This document shows, piece after piece, positions 1 through 7,592 of a stretch of DNA of 64,000 bases; position 1 is the stretch's first letter; each line of letters begins with the position of its first letter. The DNA is taken from the NCBI GenBank assembly GCA_029251165.1, contig JAQXDW010000009.1, positions 1 to 64,000 of the forward strand, written 5' to 3'. Below the pieces are notes generated by a model, which did no database searches, was not told the origin of the DNA, and worked only from the letters and a program-made list of their open reading frames with translations. Both the position numbers and the translations under genes were made by a program. Origin of the DNA: Myxococcota bacterium (GTDB lineage Bacteria; Myxococcota_A; UBA796).

Positions 1-1206
1 GAGGCGCCTGAAGAAGCCGATGCAGACACCGACGCGGACACCGACGCGGACACCGACGCGGACACCGACGCGGACACCGACGCGGACACCGACGCAGACA
101 CCGACGCAGACACCGACGCAGACACCGATGTTGGACTCGCGGTCCTCGGGGCCGGCAGCCACGATGTCGCGACGGTGCGTCTGACGGTGGCGAGCACACC
201 CTCGGATGGGCTCGACGTTCCTCGAGATCTTGCGTTCAACCCGAGCGTGAAGGACGAGCTGTGGGTGATCAATCGGGCGGACGACTCGGTGAGCATCTAC
301 TCTGGTGTTGGCACGAAGTCGCAGACTGCCGACCACCGCATTGATCCCTACGCTCTGCACTTCATGGAGGAGCCCTCCTCGATCTCGTTCGGTGCAGCGA
401 CGTTCGAGGACTCCGATTCCCTGACGTTTGGGACCTGCCAGGAGTCGCGGAACACCTACAACGACAACTACACCCCCAATGACTTCATGGGGCCGAGCCT
501 GTGGAGCGCGGATCTGGACGTCTTCGCGGAGTCCAACCCCGCAGCCGTCAGCTACCTCTCGAACCTCTACGGATTCTACGTGGACCTCGGCAGTCACCTC
601 GACATGCAGCACGAGAGCCCGCTGTGCATGGGCATCGCCTGGGAGACCGAGAACATCTACTGGGTGTTTGAGGGGAAGACCGGCAGCATCATGCGCAATG
701 ACTTCGCGGCGGACCATGGGGTGGGCTTCGACGACCACTCCGATGCCACCATCTCCCGCTACGCCCGCGGGGAGGTCTCGCGAGAGCCCGACGTTCCCAG
801 CCACATGGTCTTTGACCACGACACCGACCTGCTCTACATCGCAGACACCGGCAACAGCCGGATCGCGGTGCTCGACACCACCTCCGGCAGCCGCGGCAAT
901 ACCCTCCCGATGTCGGAGTCTATCGAGGACTACTATGCGGTCAGCGGTGCGGATCTCTGGACGCTGGTCGAGGGCAGCGCGTACGGCATCCGCCAGCCAT
1001 CCGGGCTCGCGCTCGTCGAGAACACCCTCCTGGTGACCGACCACGCCACCGGCACCATCCATGCCTTCGACCTCGACGGGCAGCAGCTCGACTGGCTGGA
1101 CACCGGCCTGGGAAGCGGTGCGCTGATGGGCATCACGGCGCGCTCGCTGGAGGATGTCTGGCTGGTGGACGCGCGCCAGGATGAGCTGCTGTGGCTGCGG
1201 CCATGA
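1..1206 (+). CDS. Partial exported beta-propeller (NHL-like) protein, 5' end outside window
   Basis: The frame is open from base 1 to the TGA at 1204-1206, giving 401 residues with no N-terminus. GTG at 175 is therefore internal, not a start. The visible N-terminal part is an acidic Glu/Ala stretch and nine Asp-Ala-Asp-Thr units, a flexible linker of the kind found just after the lipid-anchored Cys of lipoproteins in this group. After it come repeated blocks such as 'DLLYIADTGNSRIAVLDT' and 'PSGLALVENTLLVTDHATG', which look like NHL/YVTN propeller blades. A secreted or surface-anchored propeller is likely, probably for binding rather than catalysis, since no catalytic motif was seen. A lipoprotein hydrolase gene starts 10 bases downstream and is probably cotranscribed. 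Confidence 0.8.
   Translation, partial: EAPEEADADTDADTDADTDADTDADTDADTDADTDADTDADTDVGLAVLGAGSHDVATVRLTVASTPSDGLDVPRDLAFNPSVKDELWVINRADDSVSIYSGVGTKSQTADHRIDPYALHFMEEPSSISFGAATFEDSDSLTFGTCQESRNTYNDNYTPNDFMGPSLWSADLDVFAESNPAAVSYLSNLYGFYVDLGSHLDMQHESPLCMGIAWETENIYWVFEGKTGSIMRNDFAADHGVGFDDHSDATISRYARGEVSREPDVPSHMVFDHDTDLLYIADTGNSRIAVLDTTSGSRGNTLPMSESIEDYYAVSGADLWTLVEGSAYGIRQPSGLALVENTLLVTDHATGTIHAFDLDGQQLDWLDTGLGSGALMGITARSLEDVWLVDARQDELLWLRP
25..132 (+). repeat. 12-bp tandem repeat, nine copies, coding (Asp-Ala-Asp-Thr)n
   Basis: The hexamer GACACC recurs every 12 bases at 25, 37, 49, 61, 73, 85, 97, 109 and 121. The copies differ only by A/G in the alanine codon (GCA or GCG). The unit keeps frame, so copy-number change alters linker length without breaking the protein. 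A shorter imperfect version sits in the lipoprotein gene at 44757. Confidence 0.95.
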
Positions 1207-1216
1207 GGGGGAACAG

Positions 1217-2068
1217 ATGGTGTTGCTGATCCTGGCATGTGCGCCGGAGGGTCCGGGCGAGCTCCTGCTGAGTCCGGGTGATGCTGGAGAGTACGGTGCT
1301 GCGCGGCTCCAGACGACGGTGCAGGCTCGCGTGACCGAGATGCTGAATGTGACCGTGACCTTCCCATCTGACCGCGACGGCTGGCCTGACGATGCCGCCT
1401 TGCCAGCACCTGCGGTTGTCCTGGTGCAGGGCGGCCTGGTAGAGCCGGATCGCTACCAGTGGCTCGCCAGCCACCTCGCCGCGCAGGGCTACGCGGTCCT
1501 CTCTCCCGAGCACCCGGGCAACCTCGCCATCTTCGCTGCGGAGAACGGTCGGTATGCCTTAGACGGGGTCGCACGGCGCGGCGGAGTCTTTGAGGGGCTG
1601 ATCGAAGCCGATGCTCCAGCAGGGGTCGGCGGACACTCCCTGGGCGGGGTGGTCTCTTCGATGCTGTGGACGGAAGATGAGCGGTTCGAGGCGCTGTTTA
1701 TGCTCGCCTCCTTCCCCGCAGACAGCACTGACGTCGAGGGGCGCAGCGCGCCTGTGCTGTCGCTGACCGGATCGCTGGACGCCCAGGCGCTCGTCGAGCA
1801 GGTCGAGTCGGGCCTGGAGCGGTTCAGCGAGCCCCGCCACCTCGGCGTGGTGGAAGGCATGGGGCACTATGGCTGGACCGACGACAACAGCGCTGAGAAC
1901 CTGGCGCAAGGCGGCGACGATGATCCGGCGGCCCGCAGCAGCACGCTGACCCGCGCCGATGCCCTGCCGCCGCTGATGGCGTTCCTCAATGCAGCCCTCC
2001 GTGATGACGCGGATGCGGATGCGGCGCTGGAGGCCGGTGACTTTGCGGGGGTGACATGGTCGGACTGA
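1217..2068 (+). CDS. Lipoprotein alpha/beta hydrolase
   Basis: A 283-residue protein. I chose ATG 1217 because AGGGG lies just upstream and because it places a lipobox-like L-I-L-A-C at residues 4-8, an unusually short lipoprotein signal without positive charge. The nucleophile elbow G-H-S-L-G-G is near residue 135, and the preceding 'VVLVQGGLVEPDRYQW' resembles the strand and oxyanion region of dienelactone-hydrolase/chlorophyllase-like enzymes. A late G-M-G-H-Y could supply the catalytic His. Substrate unknown; an ester or amide in the periplasm or at the outer membrane is likely. It overlaps the next gene by 13 bases, indicating translational coupling. Confidence 0.8.
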   Translation: MVLLILACAPEGPGELLLSPGDAGEYGAARLQTTVQARVTEMLNVTVTFPSDRDGWPDDAALPAPAVVLVQGGLVEPDRYQWLASHLAAQGYAVLSPEHPGNLAIFAAENGRYALDGVARRGGVFEGLIEADAPAGVGGHSLGGVVSSMLWTEDERFEALFMLASFPADSTDVEGRSAPVLSLTGSLDAQALVEQVESGLERFSEPRHLGVVEGMGHYGWTDDNSAENLAQGGDDDPAARSSTLTRADALPPLMAFLNAALRDDADADAALEAGDFAGVTWSD

Positions 2069-2607
2069 TCGGGATGACGTTGGCGAGCGCGGATCCCGGC
2101 GCGATGCGGGTGGGCGCTGGTGAGAAGAGCGCCATGGTGGTCAGTCGGTCTGTCACGTCAGCACGAATGCCGGTCGAGGGAGACCTGGAGGTCGCGGTCT
2201 GGGCGGACACGGGCGGGCAAGCATCGACGCTGAGTGCGATGGGGATCGCGATCGGGCAGACCACGCGGCATGTCGGTCGGCGGTCGGTCGTGGGCTGGGA
2301 TCTTGGCTGGTCTGCGGGACCAACATTCCCGCTCCAGGCACCAGCGCTTGCCTTGTCGGTGAGTCCCTACGCACGCCGCTGGCGCAGCGTGGGGGCAGGG
2401 GAGCTTGGCGTGGCGGTGGTGGCTCCCGCAGCGGTGCAGCTGCTCGGCGGACTCGCGGCTCGGCTGCCGGTTCAGGCAGAGCTCACAGCGGCCGGCCCGG
2501 TCGGCCCGGTCCAGCTTGGCGTGCAGGCGAGCGGCGGGGTGGTGCTCTCGCCGGGGTGGAGTGGGTTTGCACTGGATGGGCAGCTCGGCGTGGTGGTGCT
2601 GTTCTGA
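2056..2607 (+). CDS. Exported hypothetical protein, possible small barrel
   Basis: A 183-residue protein whose ATG lies inside the end of the hydrolase gene, so it is probably translated by coupling. The N-terminus 'MVGLIGMTLASADPG' looks like a very short signal peptide cut after ALA-SER-ALA-type residues. The rest is rich in Val, Gly, Ala and Leu with alternating hydrophobic residues and ends in Leu-Phe, so a small outer-membrane beta-barrel is possible. No family recognised. It may assist or anchor the upstream hydrolase. Confidence 0.65.
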   Translation: MVGLIGMTLASADPGAMRVGAGEKSAMVVSRSVTSARMPVEGDLEVAVWADTGGQASTLSAMGIAIGQTTRHVGRRSVVGWDLGWSAGPTFPLQAPALALSVSPYARRWRSVGAGELGVAVVAPAAVQLLGGLAARLPVQAELTAAGPVGPVQLGVQASGGVVLSPGWSGFALDGQLGVVVLF

Positions 2608-2728
2608 TACCCGGCCTGTCGAGGAGGCGCTGACGTGTGGGGTGAGGGAGCCCTGCCGGTCATCGCGGCGGCAGACCGGACTCACGGCATCGAGTCCAGG
2701 TGCCCGTGAGTGTGCGGCTCGGTGCGGA

Positions 2729-2769
2729 GTGCGAAGCTCGGTACGCAGTCGGGTCGGTGAACTTCGCAC
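2729..2769. promoter_or_regulatory. 8-bp inverted repeat and promoter-like sequence upstream of pentapeptide gene
   Basis: In the 239-base gap, GTGCGAAG (2729-2736) is perfectly complemented by CTTCGCAC (2762-2769). It could form a hairpin with a 25-base loop or serve as a binding site. An extended -10-like TGTATATG follows at 2787-2794. Role unproven. Confidence 0.35.
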
Positions 2770-2846
2770 CCGAGACTGTTGTCCCTTGTATATGGGCTGG
2801 AACGGCTCTTGCTTCTGTGTCTGTGCAGAGCACAAGGAGTCTCACC

Positions 2847-3407
2847 ATGACCCAGCCTGTCAGCCCGATGATGAAGCGTTTTCTTCTGCTGCGTTGCCTG
2901 ACGGAGGGAGTGGTGGTCGCTGCCCGTCAGGCCCCGGGACGCATCGGGAATCGACTCGACTTCTCCAGTGTCGACCTCGACTTTCGTGACCTTTCAGGTG
3001 CGGGTCTAAGCGGGCTGTCGCTGGATCAGGCCTCGCTGCGCAGCGCCACCCTCCAGTCCGCAGACCTCAACCGCTCGTCGCTGCGGGGAGCGGACCTGTC
3101 CGGCGCCGATCTGCGCAGCGCGAACCTCATCTGGGCGGACCTGTCTGGAGCGGACCTGTCTGGGGCGGACCTTCGGGGGGCAAACCTTCGGGGGGCTGAC
3201 CTGTCTGGGGCGGACCTCACCGGTGCCCGGCTGTCCGGCGCGACCCTCCAGGCGGCACGGCTGGCGGACACGGTCGGGATGAGCCTGCACGGTGCCCTCG
3301 TCGACCACACCACCGTGACTCGAAGCCGCTGGAGCGAGGGACGCTTCGGAGAGCTGTGCCAGGGGGCGCACTTTGTCGACATGCAGCGTGCGCCGATGAC
3401 GGCCTGA
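2847..3407 (+). CDS. Pentapeptide-repeat protein
   Basis: A 186-residue protein. ATG 2847 is preceded by AAGGAG at 2834-2839, a clear ribosome site; the open frame extends further upstream but without such support. Residues about 45-150 are pentapeptide repeats of the form A-[DN]-L-x-x (for example ADLSG, ANLRG, ADLTG), which fold as a right-handed square helix. Such proteins can mimic DNA and protect gyrase (Qnr, MfpA), but many have unknown roles. There is no signal peptide, so it is probably cytoplasmic. The N-terminal 'MMKRFLLLRCLTEGVVVAA' is hydrophobic and might contact the membrane. The repeat core is short for a Qnr. Confidence 0.88.
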   Translation: MTQPVSPMMKRFLLLRCLTEGVVVAARQAPGRIGNRLDFSSVDLDFRDLSGAGLSGLSLDQASLRSATLQSADLNRSSLRGADLSGADLRSANLIWADLSGADLSGADLRGANLRGADLSGADLTGARLSGATLQAARLADTVGMSLHGALVDHTTVTRSRWSEGRFGELCQGAHFVDMQRAPMTA

Positions 3408-3410
3408 TCG

Positions 3411-3454
3411 CAGGCCGGTGCTTCGGGAGCGGTTGGACTGCGTGACCGGCCCTG
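3411..3454 (+). terminator. Possible hairpin after the pentapeptide gene
   Basis: CAGGCCGGT at 3411-3419 can pair with ACCGGCCCTG at 3445-3454 with one bulged base, directly after the stop codon at 3407. There is no T-tract, so termination is uncertain. Confidence 0.3.
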
Positions 3455-3484
3455 TGGCGAAATCCCGATAGGGGAGCACCAGGA

Positions 3485-4366
3485 ATGCCGACCTCACCCG
3501 CCTCCGCTCTCCGTGCCCTCGCCGTTACGACCGTCTGCCTCGGACTGACGGGCGGTGTGGCTGTGCTCGGAGCAGCGGGGGGCTCGATGGTCGGTCCGGT
3601 GTCGCTGCTGGGGCTGTGCGCGGGGCTGTCGATGGGGATCCAGTGGCTCGTCTGGTTGCCCTCGGCGGTCTACCAGAGCGAGCGGCTCTTTGACCTCACG
3701 GGAAGCCTCACCTACCTCACTCTCATCGCCGTCAGCCTCGTCCTCAGTCCCGATCCGGGCGCTCGACAGGTCGTCGTCTCTGGCATGGTCTGCCTGTGGG
3801 CGGTGCGACTGGGCAGCTTCTTGTTCGCCCGCATCCGTCGCGACGGCACGGACGGGCGGTTCGATCACCTCAAGACCGATCCGCTGCGGTTCTTGAGCGT
3901 CTGGACCCTCCAGGGACTGTGGGTGTTCTTCACCGCAGCCTGTGTCCTGATCATCAACACCCGGGCCGACCCCGGCGGTCCGCTGAGCGTCATCGATCTG
4001 ATCGGCTTCGCGATGTGGGGGCTTGGGTTTGGCATTGAGGTGGTCAGCGACTGGCAGAAGCGTGTGTTTGCCGCTCGCCGCACCGGCCGCTGGATCGACG
4101 AGGGGCTGTGGCGCTACTCTCAGCACCCCAACTACTTCGGGGAGATCCTGCTGTGGACCGGCATCGCAGTGGTCGGCGCGGGGGTCTTCACGGGTGGCCA
4201 GTGGGTCGGGTTGCTCTCTCCGGTGTTCGTCGCGGTGCTGCTGACGATGGTCAGCGGCATTCCGCTGCTGGAGAAGCGCGGCGATCACAAGTGGGGCGAT
4301 GACCCGGCCTATCGAGCCTATCGGTCGCAGGTCAGCCGCCTCATCCCCATGCCGAGGGTGTCATGA
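3485..4366 (+). CDS. DUF1295 family membrane protein (steroid-5-alpha-reductase-like fold)
   Basis: A 293-residue integral membrane protein with about six to seven hydrophobic segments. The C-terminal block 'YSQHPNYFGEILLWTG' followed by 'GIPLLEKRG...YRAYRSQVSRLIP' is the signature of DUF1295 proteins, related to steroid 5-alpha-reductases and isoprenylcysteine methyltransferases, which use NADPH or SAM at the membrane. The ATG sits behind AGGGGAGCACCAGGA. Its stop overlaps the start of the SDR gene as ATGA, so the two are cotranslated and may act on the same lipophilic substrate. That shared substrate is inferred from gene order. Confidence 0.88.
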   Translation: MPTSPASALRALAVTTVCLGLTGGVAVLGAAGGSMVGPVSLLGLCAGLSMGIQWLVWLPSAVYQSERLFDLTGSLTYLTLIAVSLVLSPDPGARQVVVSGMVCLWAVRLGSFLFARIRRDGTDGRFDHLKTDPLRFLSVWTLQGLWVFFTAACVLIINTRADPGGPLSVIDLIGFAMWGLGFGIEVVSDWQKRVFAARRTGRWIDEGLWRYSQHPNYFGEILLWTGIAVVGAGVFTGGQWVGLLSPVFVAVLLTMVSGIPLLEKRGDHKWGDDPAYRAYRSQVSRLIPMPRVS

Positions 4367-5310
4367 ACATCAAGCGACTCGCTGCCCGGAGCCTCTCCGC
4401 CGTCCTCGATCCGACCATCGCGCTGTCGTACGACCGTACCGGCTACCGGCGGCACAGCCAGCAGTTTGATCCTGCGGATCTCGACGTCGATCTCACCGGA
4501 CGACAGGTCCTCATCACCGGGGCCAACAGCGGCATCGGTCGGGCAACGGCGGCGGCACTGGCGCGACTGGGCGCGACGGTCTGGATGCTGTGTCGCTCAC
4601 CGCAGCGGGGGGAGGCGGCCCGGCTGGCGCTCACCGAGGAGACCGGCGGAGATCTGCGGCTGGCGGTGGTCGACCTCTCTGATCAGGCCTCAATTCGCGC
4701 CTTCGTCGCCGGCTTCGCCCTCCCTGTGATCGACGTCCTTGTCCACAACGCCGGGGTGCTCCCCCAGGACTGGCGGCAGACCGCCGATGGACTGGAGCTG
4801 ACCCTCGCCACCAACCTCGTCGGTCCCTACCTGCTGACCCGGCTGCTCCAGGACCGACTCGCGGCGAGCGACGACGGGCGGCTCATCTTCGTCTCCTCGG
4901 GCGGCATGTACACCCAGAAGCTCAAGGTCGCGCAGCTCGATGCTCGGGCGAAGGGCTTCGATGGGGTGGTCGCCTATGCCCGGACCAAGCGGGCGATGGT
5001 CGTGCTCTCCGAGGTGCTCGCTGCGGAGCTGACGGGTGTCGGGGTTCACTGCATGCACCCCGGCTGGGCCTCGACTCCGGGGGTGGCGACCTCGATCCCT
5101 CGGTTCCACAAGGTCACCGCTGCCATCCTCCGGACCCCGCAGCAGGGCGCAGACACCATCATCTGGCTGGCCGCGGCTGCGGCAGTCCGGGGTCGGAGCG
5201 GTGCATTCTGGTTCGATCGGCAGCCGCGCCGGACCCACTACACGCCGCTGACCCGGGAGAGCGGACGCGAGCGTGCGCGGCTGATGGCGGCGCTGGAGGC
5301 GTGGTGCTGA
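4363..5310 (+). CDS. Short-chain dehydrogenase/reductase (SDR)
   Basis: A 315-residue protein. The Rossmann motif T-G-A-N-S-G-I-G is at 52-59, N-A-G at 129-131, catalytic Ser in F-V-S-S-G-G near 178, and Y-x-x-x-K at Tyr205/Lys209. The roughly 45-residue extension before the Rossmann fold and the overall pattern resemble the DHRS12/retinol-dehydrogenase-like group, which reduces or oxidises hydrophobic alcohols and ketones with NAD(P)H. The start overlaps the DUF1295 stop (ATGA). It converges on the NTF2-like gene with a four-base gap. Confidence 0.92.
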   Translation: MNIKRLAARSLSAVLDPTIALSYDRTGYRRHSQQFDPADLDVDLTGRQVLITGANSGIGRATAAALARLGATVWMLCRSPQRGEAARLALTEETGGDLRLAVVDLSDQASIRAFVAGFALPVIDVLVHNAGVLPQDWRQTADGLELTLATNLVGPYLLTRLLQDRLAASDDGRLIFVSSGGMYTQKLKVAQLDARAKGFDGVVAYARTKRAMVVLSEVLAAELTGVGVHCMHPGWASTPGVATSIPRFHKVTAAILRTPQQGADTIIWLAAAAAVRGRSGAFWFDRQPRRTHYTPLTRESGRERARLMAALEAWC

Positions 5311-5314
5311 GCCG

Positions 5315-5722
5315 CTACTTCTCCACCCGCGCGATCGCCTCGACCACCTCACCAGCAGCGGCATTGGGAACAGAGAAGCTGAGGACATATTGGCGGATCC
5401 GCCAGCTGGAGCCGATGCGCTGTAGCACACCGCTGCCGCGAGTCTCTCCGTACTTCGCGTGACTCAAGCGCTCATCAAACCAGGCGAATTCGCCCGCTAC
5501 AGTGAGGCTGCGTGCGACAGGGGTGTAGATCCAGGCGGAGTCTCCGGCGAAGTGCGGCTCGGCGTATGCCTTGAGCTCACTCCGAGACCACCGCTCGGTG
5601 GCATCGGTGCCGATGAACACAGCGTCGGGGGTGAGCAGGTCGAAGTAGGCGTCGGCGTCGGCCTCGGCTGCGGCGCGGTGGAAAGCATCGAGGGCGGCGT
5701 GGATGGCGAGGCGTGGGTTCAT
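5315..5722 (-). CDS. NTF2/SnoaL-like domain protein
   Basis: A 135-residue protein from ATG 5722, preferred because GGAG lies eight bases upstream; GTG 5740, overlapping the stop of the preceding gene as GTGA, is the alternative. 'AIHAALDAFHRAAAEADADA' with 'LLTPDAVFIGTDATERWSR' and the final 'GSSWRIRQYVLSFSVP' match the SnoaL-like cone fold. These proteins bind small hydrophobic ligands or act as isomerases or cyclases. No signal peptide. It follows the 2OG oxygenase in the same transcript. Confidence 0.85.
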   Translation of the reverse strand: MNPRLAIHAALDAFHRAAAEADADAYFDLLTPDAVFIGTDATERWSRSELKAYAEPHFAGDSAWIYTPVARSLTVAGEFAWFDERLSHAKYGETRGSGVLQRIGSSWRIRQYVLSFSVPNAAAGEVVEAIARVEK

Positions 5723-5736
5723 GGTGGCTCCGAGGC

Positions 5737-6351
5737 TCACTGCTCCAGGGTGAAGTTGATCGAGAACGAGCGCCGCTCTCCGGGAGAGGTGAACGGGTAG
5801 ACGGTGTGGAGGAGGTGGGCGGGGAAGATGTAGAAGTCGCCGACCCGTGGTGTGTAGCGGACCTGATGGCGGGTGAACGACTGCGGGTGTCCGGTCACGA
5901 ATTCGATCTGGCCCCGGCAGGGATGGTGGTCGTTTGCATCCTCCGCCAGCTCATCGTCCCAGTCCGGCAGCTTGAGGTAGCCGACTGAGGAGAACTGGCA
6001 GCCGGAGTGGATGTGGGTCGGGTTGAAGTCGTTGGCGAACGAGCGGACAACCCATGCGCTTCGCACCCCAACCTTCACCTCCAGCCCAGTCCGGAGGCTG
6101 CCGTGCTCGGCGAGGCCGGTGAGGTACTGCTGCACGCAGTCCGAGAAGAAGGGCATGTGGGCATTGAAGAAGAACTGCGGGAGCAGAAACTCCTGGCGAA
6201 CCTTTCCGACCAGCTGCCCCGACCAGTCCAGCTGCGCGGCCAGCTCCGGTGAGTCGCTGACCATGTCCGCGGAGCCGTTTGCCGCACGGATGATGTTGTC
6301 GGGGAGGGAGAAGCGACCGATGCTCGGACCGAAAGGGCGTAGGAGTTCGAT
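5737..6351 (-). CDS. 2OG-Fe(II) oxygenase family protein, apparent AUC start
   Basis: The first ATG is at 6264, but the reading frame continues upstream through residues that fit the family's N-terminus ('ELLRPFGPSIGRFSLPDNII'). The in-frame stop is at 6382-6384, and no ATG, GTG or TTG occurs between it and 6264. The best candidate is ATC at 6351-6349, preceded by GGAG with a six-base gap, giving 204 residues. The core has H-x-H-x-G ('THIHSGCQFSSVGYLKLP') and a distal H followed by an Arg in 'HTVYPFTSPGERRSFSINF', consistent with iron and 2-oxoglutarate binding. The family includes prolyl-hydroxylase-like proteins common in marine bacteria and phages. Substrate unknown. It is the first gene of an operon with the NTF2-like gene. 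Confidence 0.8.
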   Translation of the reverse strand: MELLRPFGPSIGRFSLPDNIIRAANGSADMVSDSPELAAQLDWSGQLVGKVRQEFLLPQFFFNAHMPFFSDCVQQYLTGLAEHGSLRTGLEVKVGVRSAWVVRSFANDFNPTHIHSGCQFSSVGYLKLPDWDDELAEDANDHHPCRGQIEFVTGHPQSFTRHQVRYTPRVGDFYIFPAHLLHTVYPFTSPGERRSFSINFTLEQ

Positions 6352-6488
6352 GGGATGCTCCGAGTCAGGGGGATGCGTTCTCTATCGGCTTCTGCTCTGG
6401 AGAGGGAGGACTTCCCGCTCGGCGACACGCCCAGCAGCATGCCTGGGGCACGGGTCTCCTCGACGGGGTTGACGAGATAGGAGCAGCC

Positions 6489-7490
6489 ATGGACCTCATC
6501 TCTCCTGACGGAACGCCTCAGTATGGACTGCTCGATGAGCCCATCGAGCGCGTCAACCACCGCGACTATGACCTCCTCGATTCCTTCGGACGGCCCGTTC
6601 GTGGGCTGCGACGGCACCTGGCGTTCAACCAGTTCGAATTCCTCGGCGGGCTGTCGGATGAGCTGATCTTCGGCGTCGTGATTGCGGACATCGGCTACGT
6701 CTCTACGGCCTTTCTCTATCTCTTCGAGCCACAGACCGGGGCGATGTGCTCCCGGAGCCTGCGGACCCCGCTCTCGATCGGCACCACGATGGCGGACACC
6801 CCTGAGCGCGGCACCTCGTCGTTCATCGGGATCGGCGGTCGGGTGGAGATGTCTGCCATCGGCAATGCCCGACGGCTGAAGGCAGCCGCCCGTGGCGTGA
6901 AGCTCGACGTCACCTTCTCCGAGGGAGCCATGACCCCGCAGCGCATCTGCACCCGAGCCGGTCCCAGCGGCTGGGTCTATGCCCGCAAGACCGCCGGACA
7001 CCACATCACCGGCTCTGCAGAGTGGGGCGGTCGGACGGTGGATCTCTCGACTCTCCACGCCCTGGGGCACCATGACTGGTCCGCAGGCTACATGCGCCGG
7101 GAGACGTTCTGGAATTGGGGCTGTCTGGCCGGACGGCTGGCGGACGGACGGGTGATCGGGATGAACATCTCATGCGGGGTCAACGAGACCAGCTTCACAG
7201 AGAACTGCTTCTGGCTGGATGGTGCGCTGCACCGCATCGGACCGGTCCACTTTGACTACGCACGCCGGAAGCTGGAGCAGCCGTGGCGGATGACCGACAA
7301 CGGCGGGCAGCTCGACCTCACGTTTACGCCCATCGGTCGCCACGTCGAGCGCATCAACGCCGTCATCGTCGCCAGCAATTTTACCCAGATGTTTGGTCGC
7401 TACGATGGCTCCTTCACGACCAATGAGGGTGAGGTTCTCCGCGTGTCTGGGTTGCCTGGCTATGCGGAGTGGCACTTCGCACGATGGTAG
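6489..7490 (+). CDS. DUF2804 family protein
   Basis: A 333-residue protein with AGGAG before ATG 6489. The succession 'DLISPDGTPQYGLLDEPIERVNHRDYDL', 'KRW/HLAFNQFEFLG', 'HHDWSAGYMRRETFWNWG' and 'NETSFTENCFWLDG' matches DUF2804. This is an uncharacterised beta-rich family in bacteria and protists, possibly related to lipocalin-like hydroxyneurosporene synthase folds. There is no signal peptide, so it is probably cytoplasmic. It is divergent from the 2OG-oxygenase operon across about 137 bases that must hold both promoters. Confidence 0.85.
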   Translation: MDLISPDGTPQYGLLDEPIERVNHRDYDLLDSFGRPVRGLRRHLAFNQFEFLGGLSDELIFGVVIADIGYVSTAFLYLFEPQTGAMCSRSLRTPLSIGTTMADTPERGTSSFIGIGGRVEMSAIGNARRLKAAARGVKLDVTFSEGAMTPQRICTRAGPSGWVYARKTAGHHITGSAEWGGRTVDLSTLHALGHHDWSAGYMRRETFWNWGCLAGRLADGRVIGMNISCGVNETSFTENCFWLDGALHRIGPVHFDYARRKLEQPWRMTDNGGQLDLTFTPIGRHVERINAVIVASNFTQMFGRYDGSFTTNEGEVLRVSGLPGYAEWHFARW

Positions 7491-7516
7491 TCACCGTGTA
7501 GTGAGAGCGTCTGAAG

Positions 7517-7558
7517 GTGTCCGATCTGCTGACACGTATCATCAAGAATAAGTATGGT
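7517..7558 (+). promoter_or_regulatory. Candidate promoter and inverted repeat upstream of surface-protein operon
   Basis: CTGACA at 7529-7534 and TATGGT at 7553-7558, 18 bases apart, resemble a sigma70 promoter. GTGTC (7517-7521) and GACAC (7531-7535) form an inverted repeat over the -35. The 13-mer AGGTGTCCGATCT at 7515-7527 recurs upstream of the lipoprotein gene at 44757. Confidence 0.45.
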
Positions 7559-7592
7559 ATTCATATTAGTATCTTCCATACCAGGAGACGGG

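Noticed and set aside
25..132. Possible CRISPR-like array
   Set aside because: The 12-bp repeats have no spacers and encode a protein linker.
175..1206. GTG 175 as the start of the first gene
   Set aside because: The frame is open to base 1 and the upstream Asp-Ala-Asp-Thr repeat is in frame, so the gene enters from outside the window.
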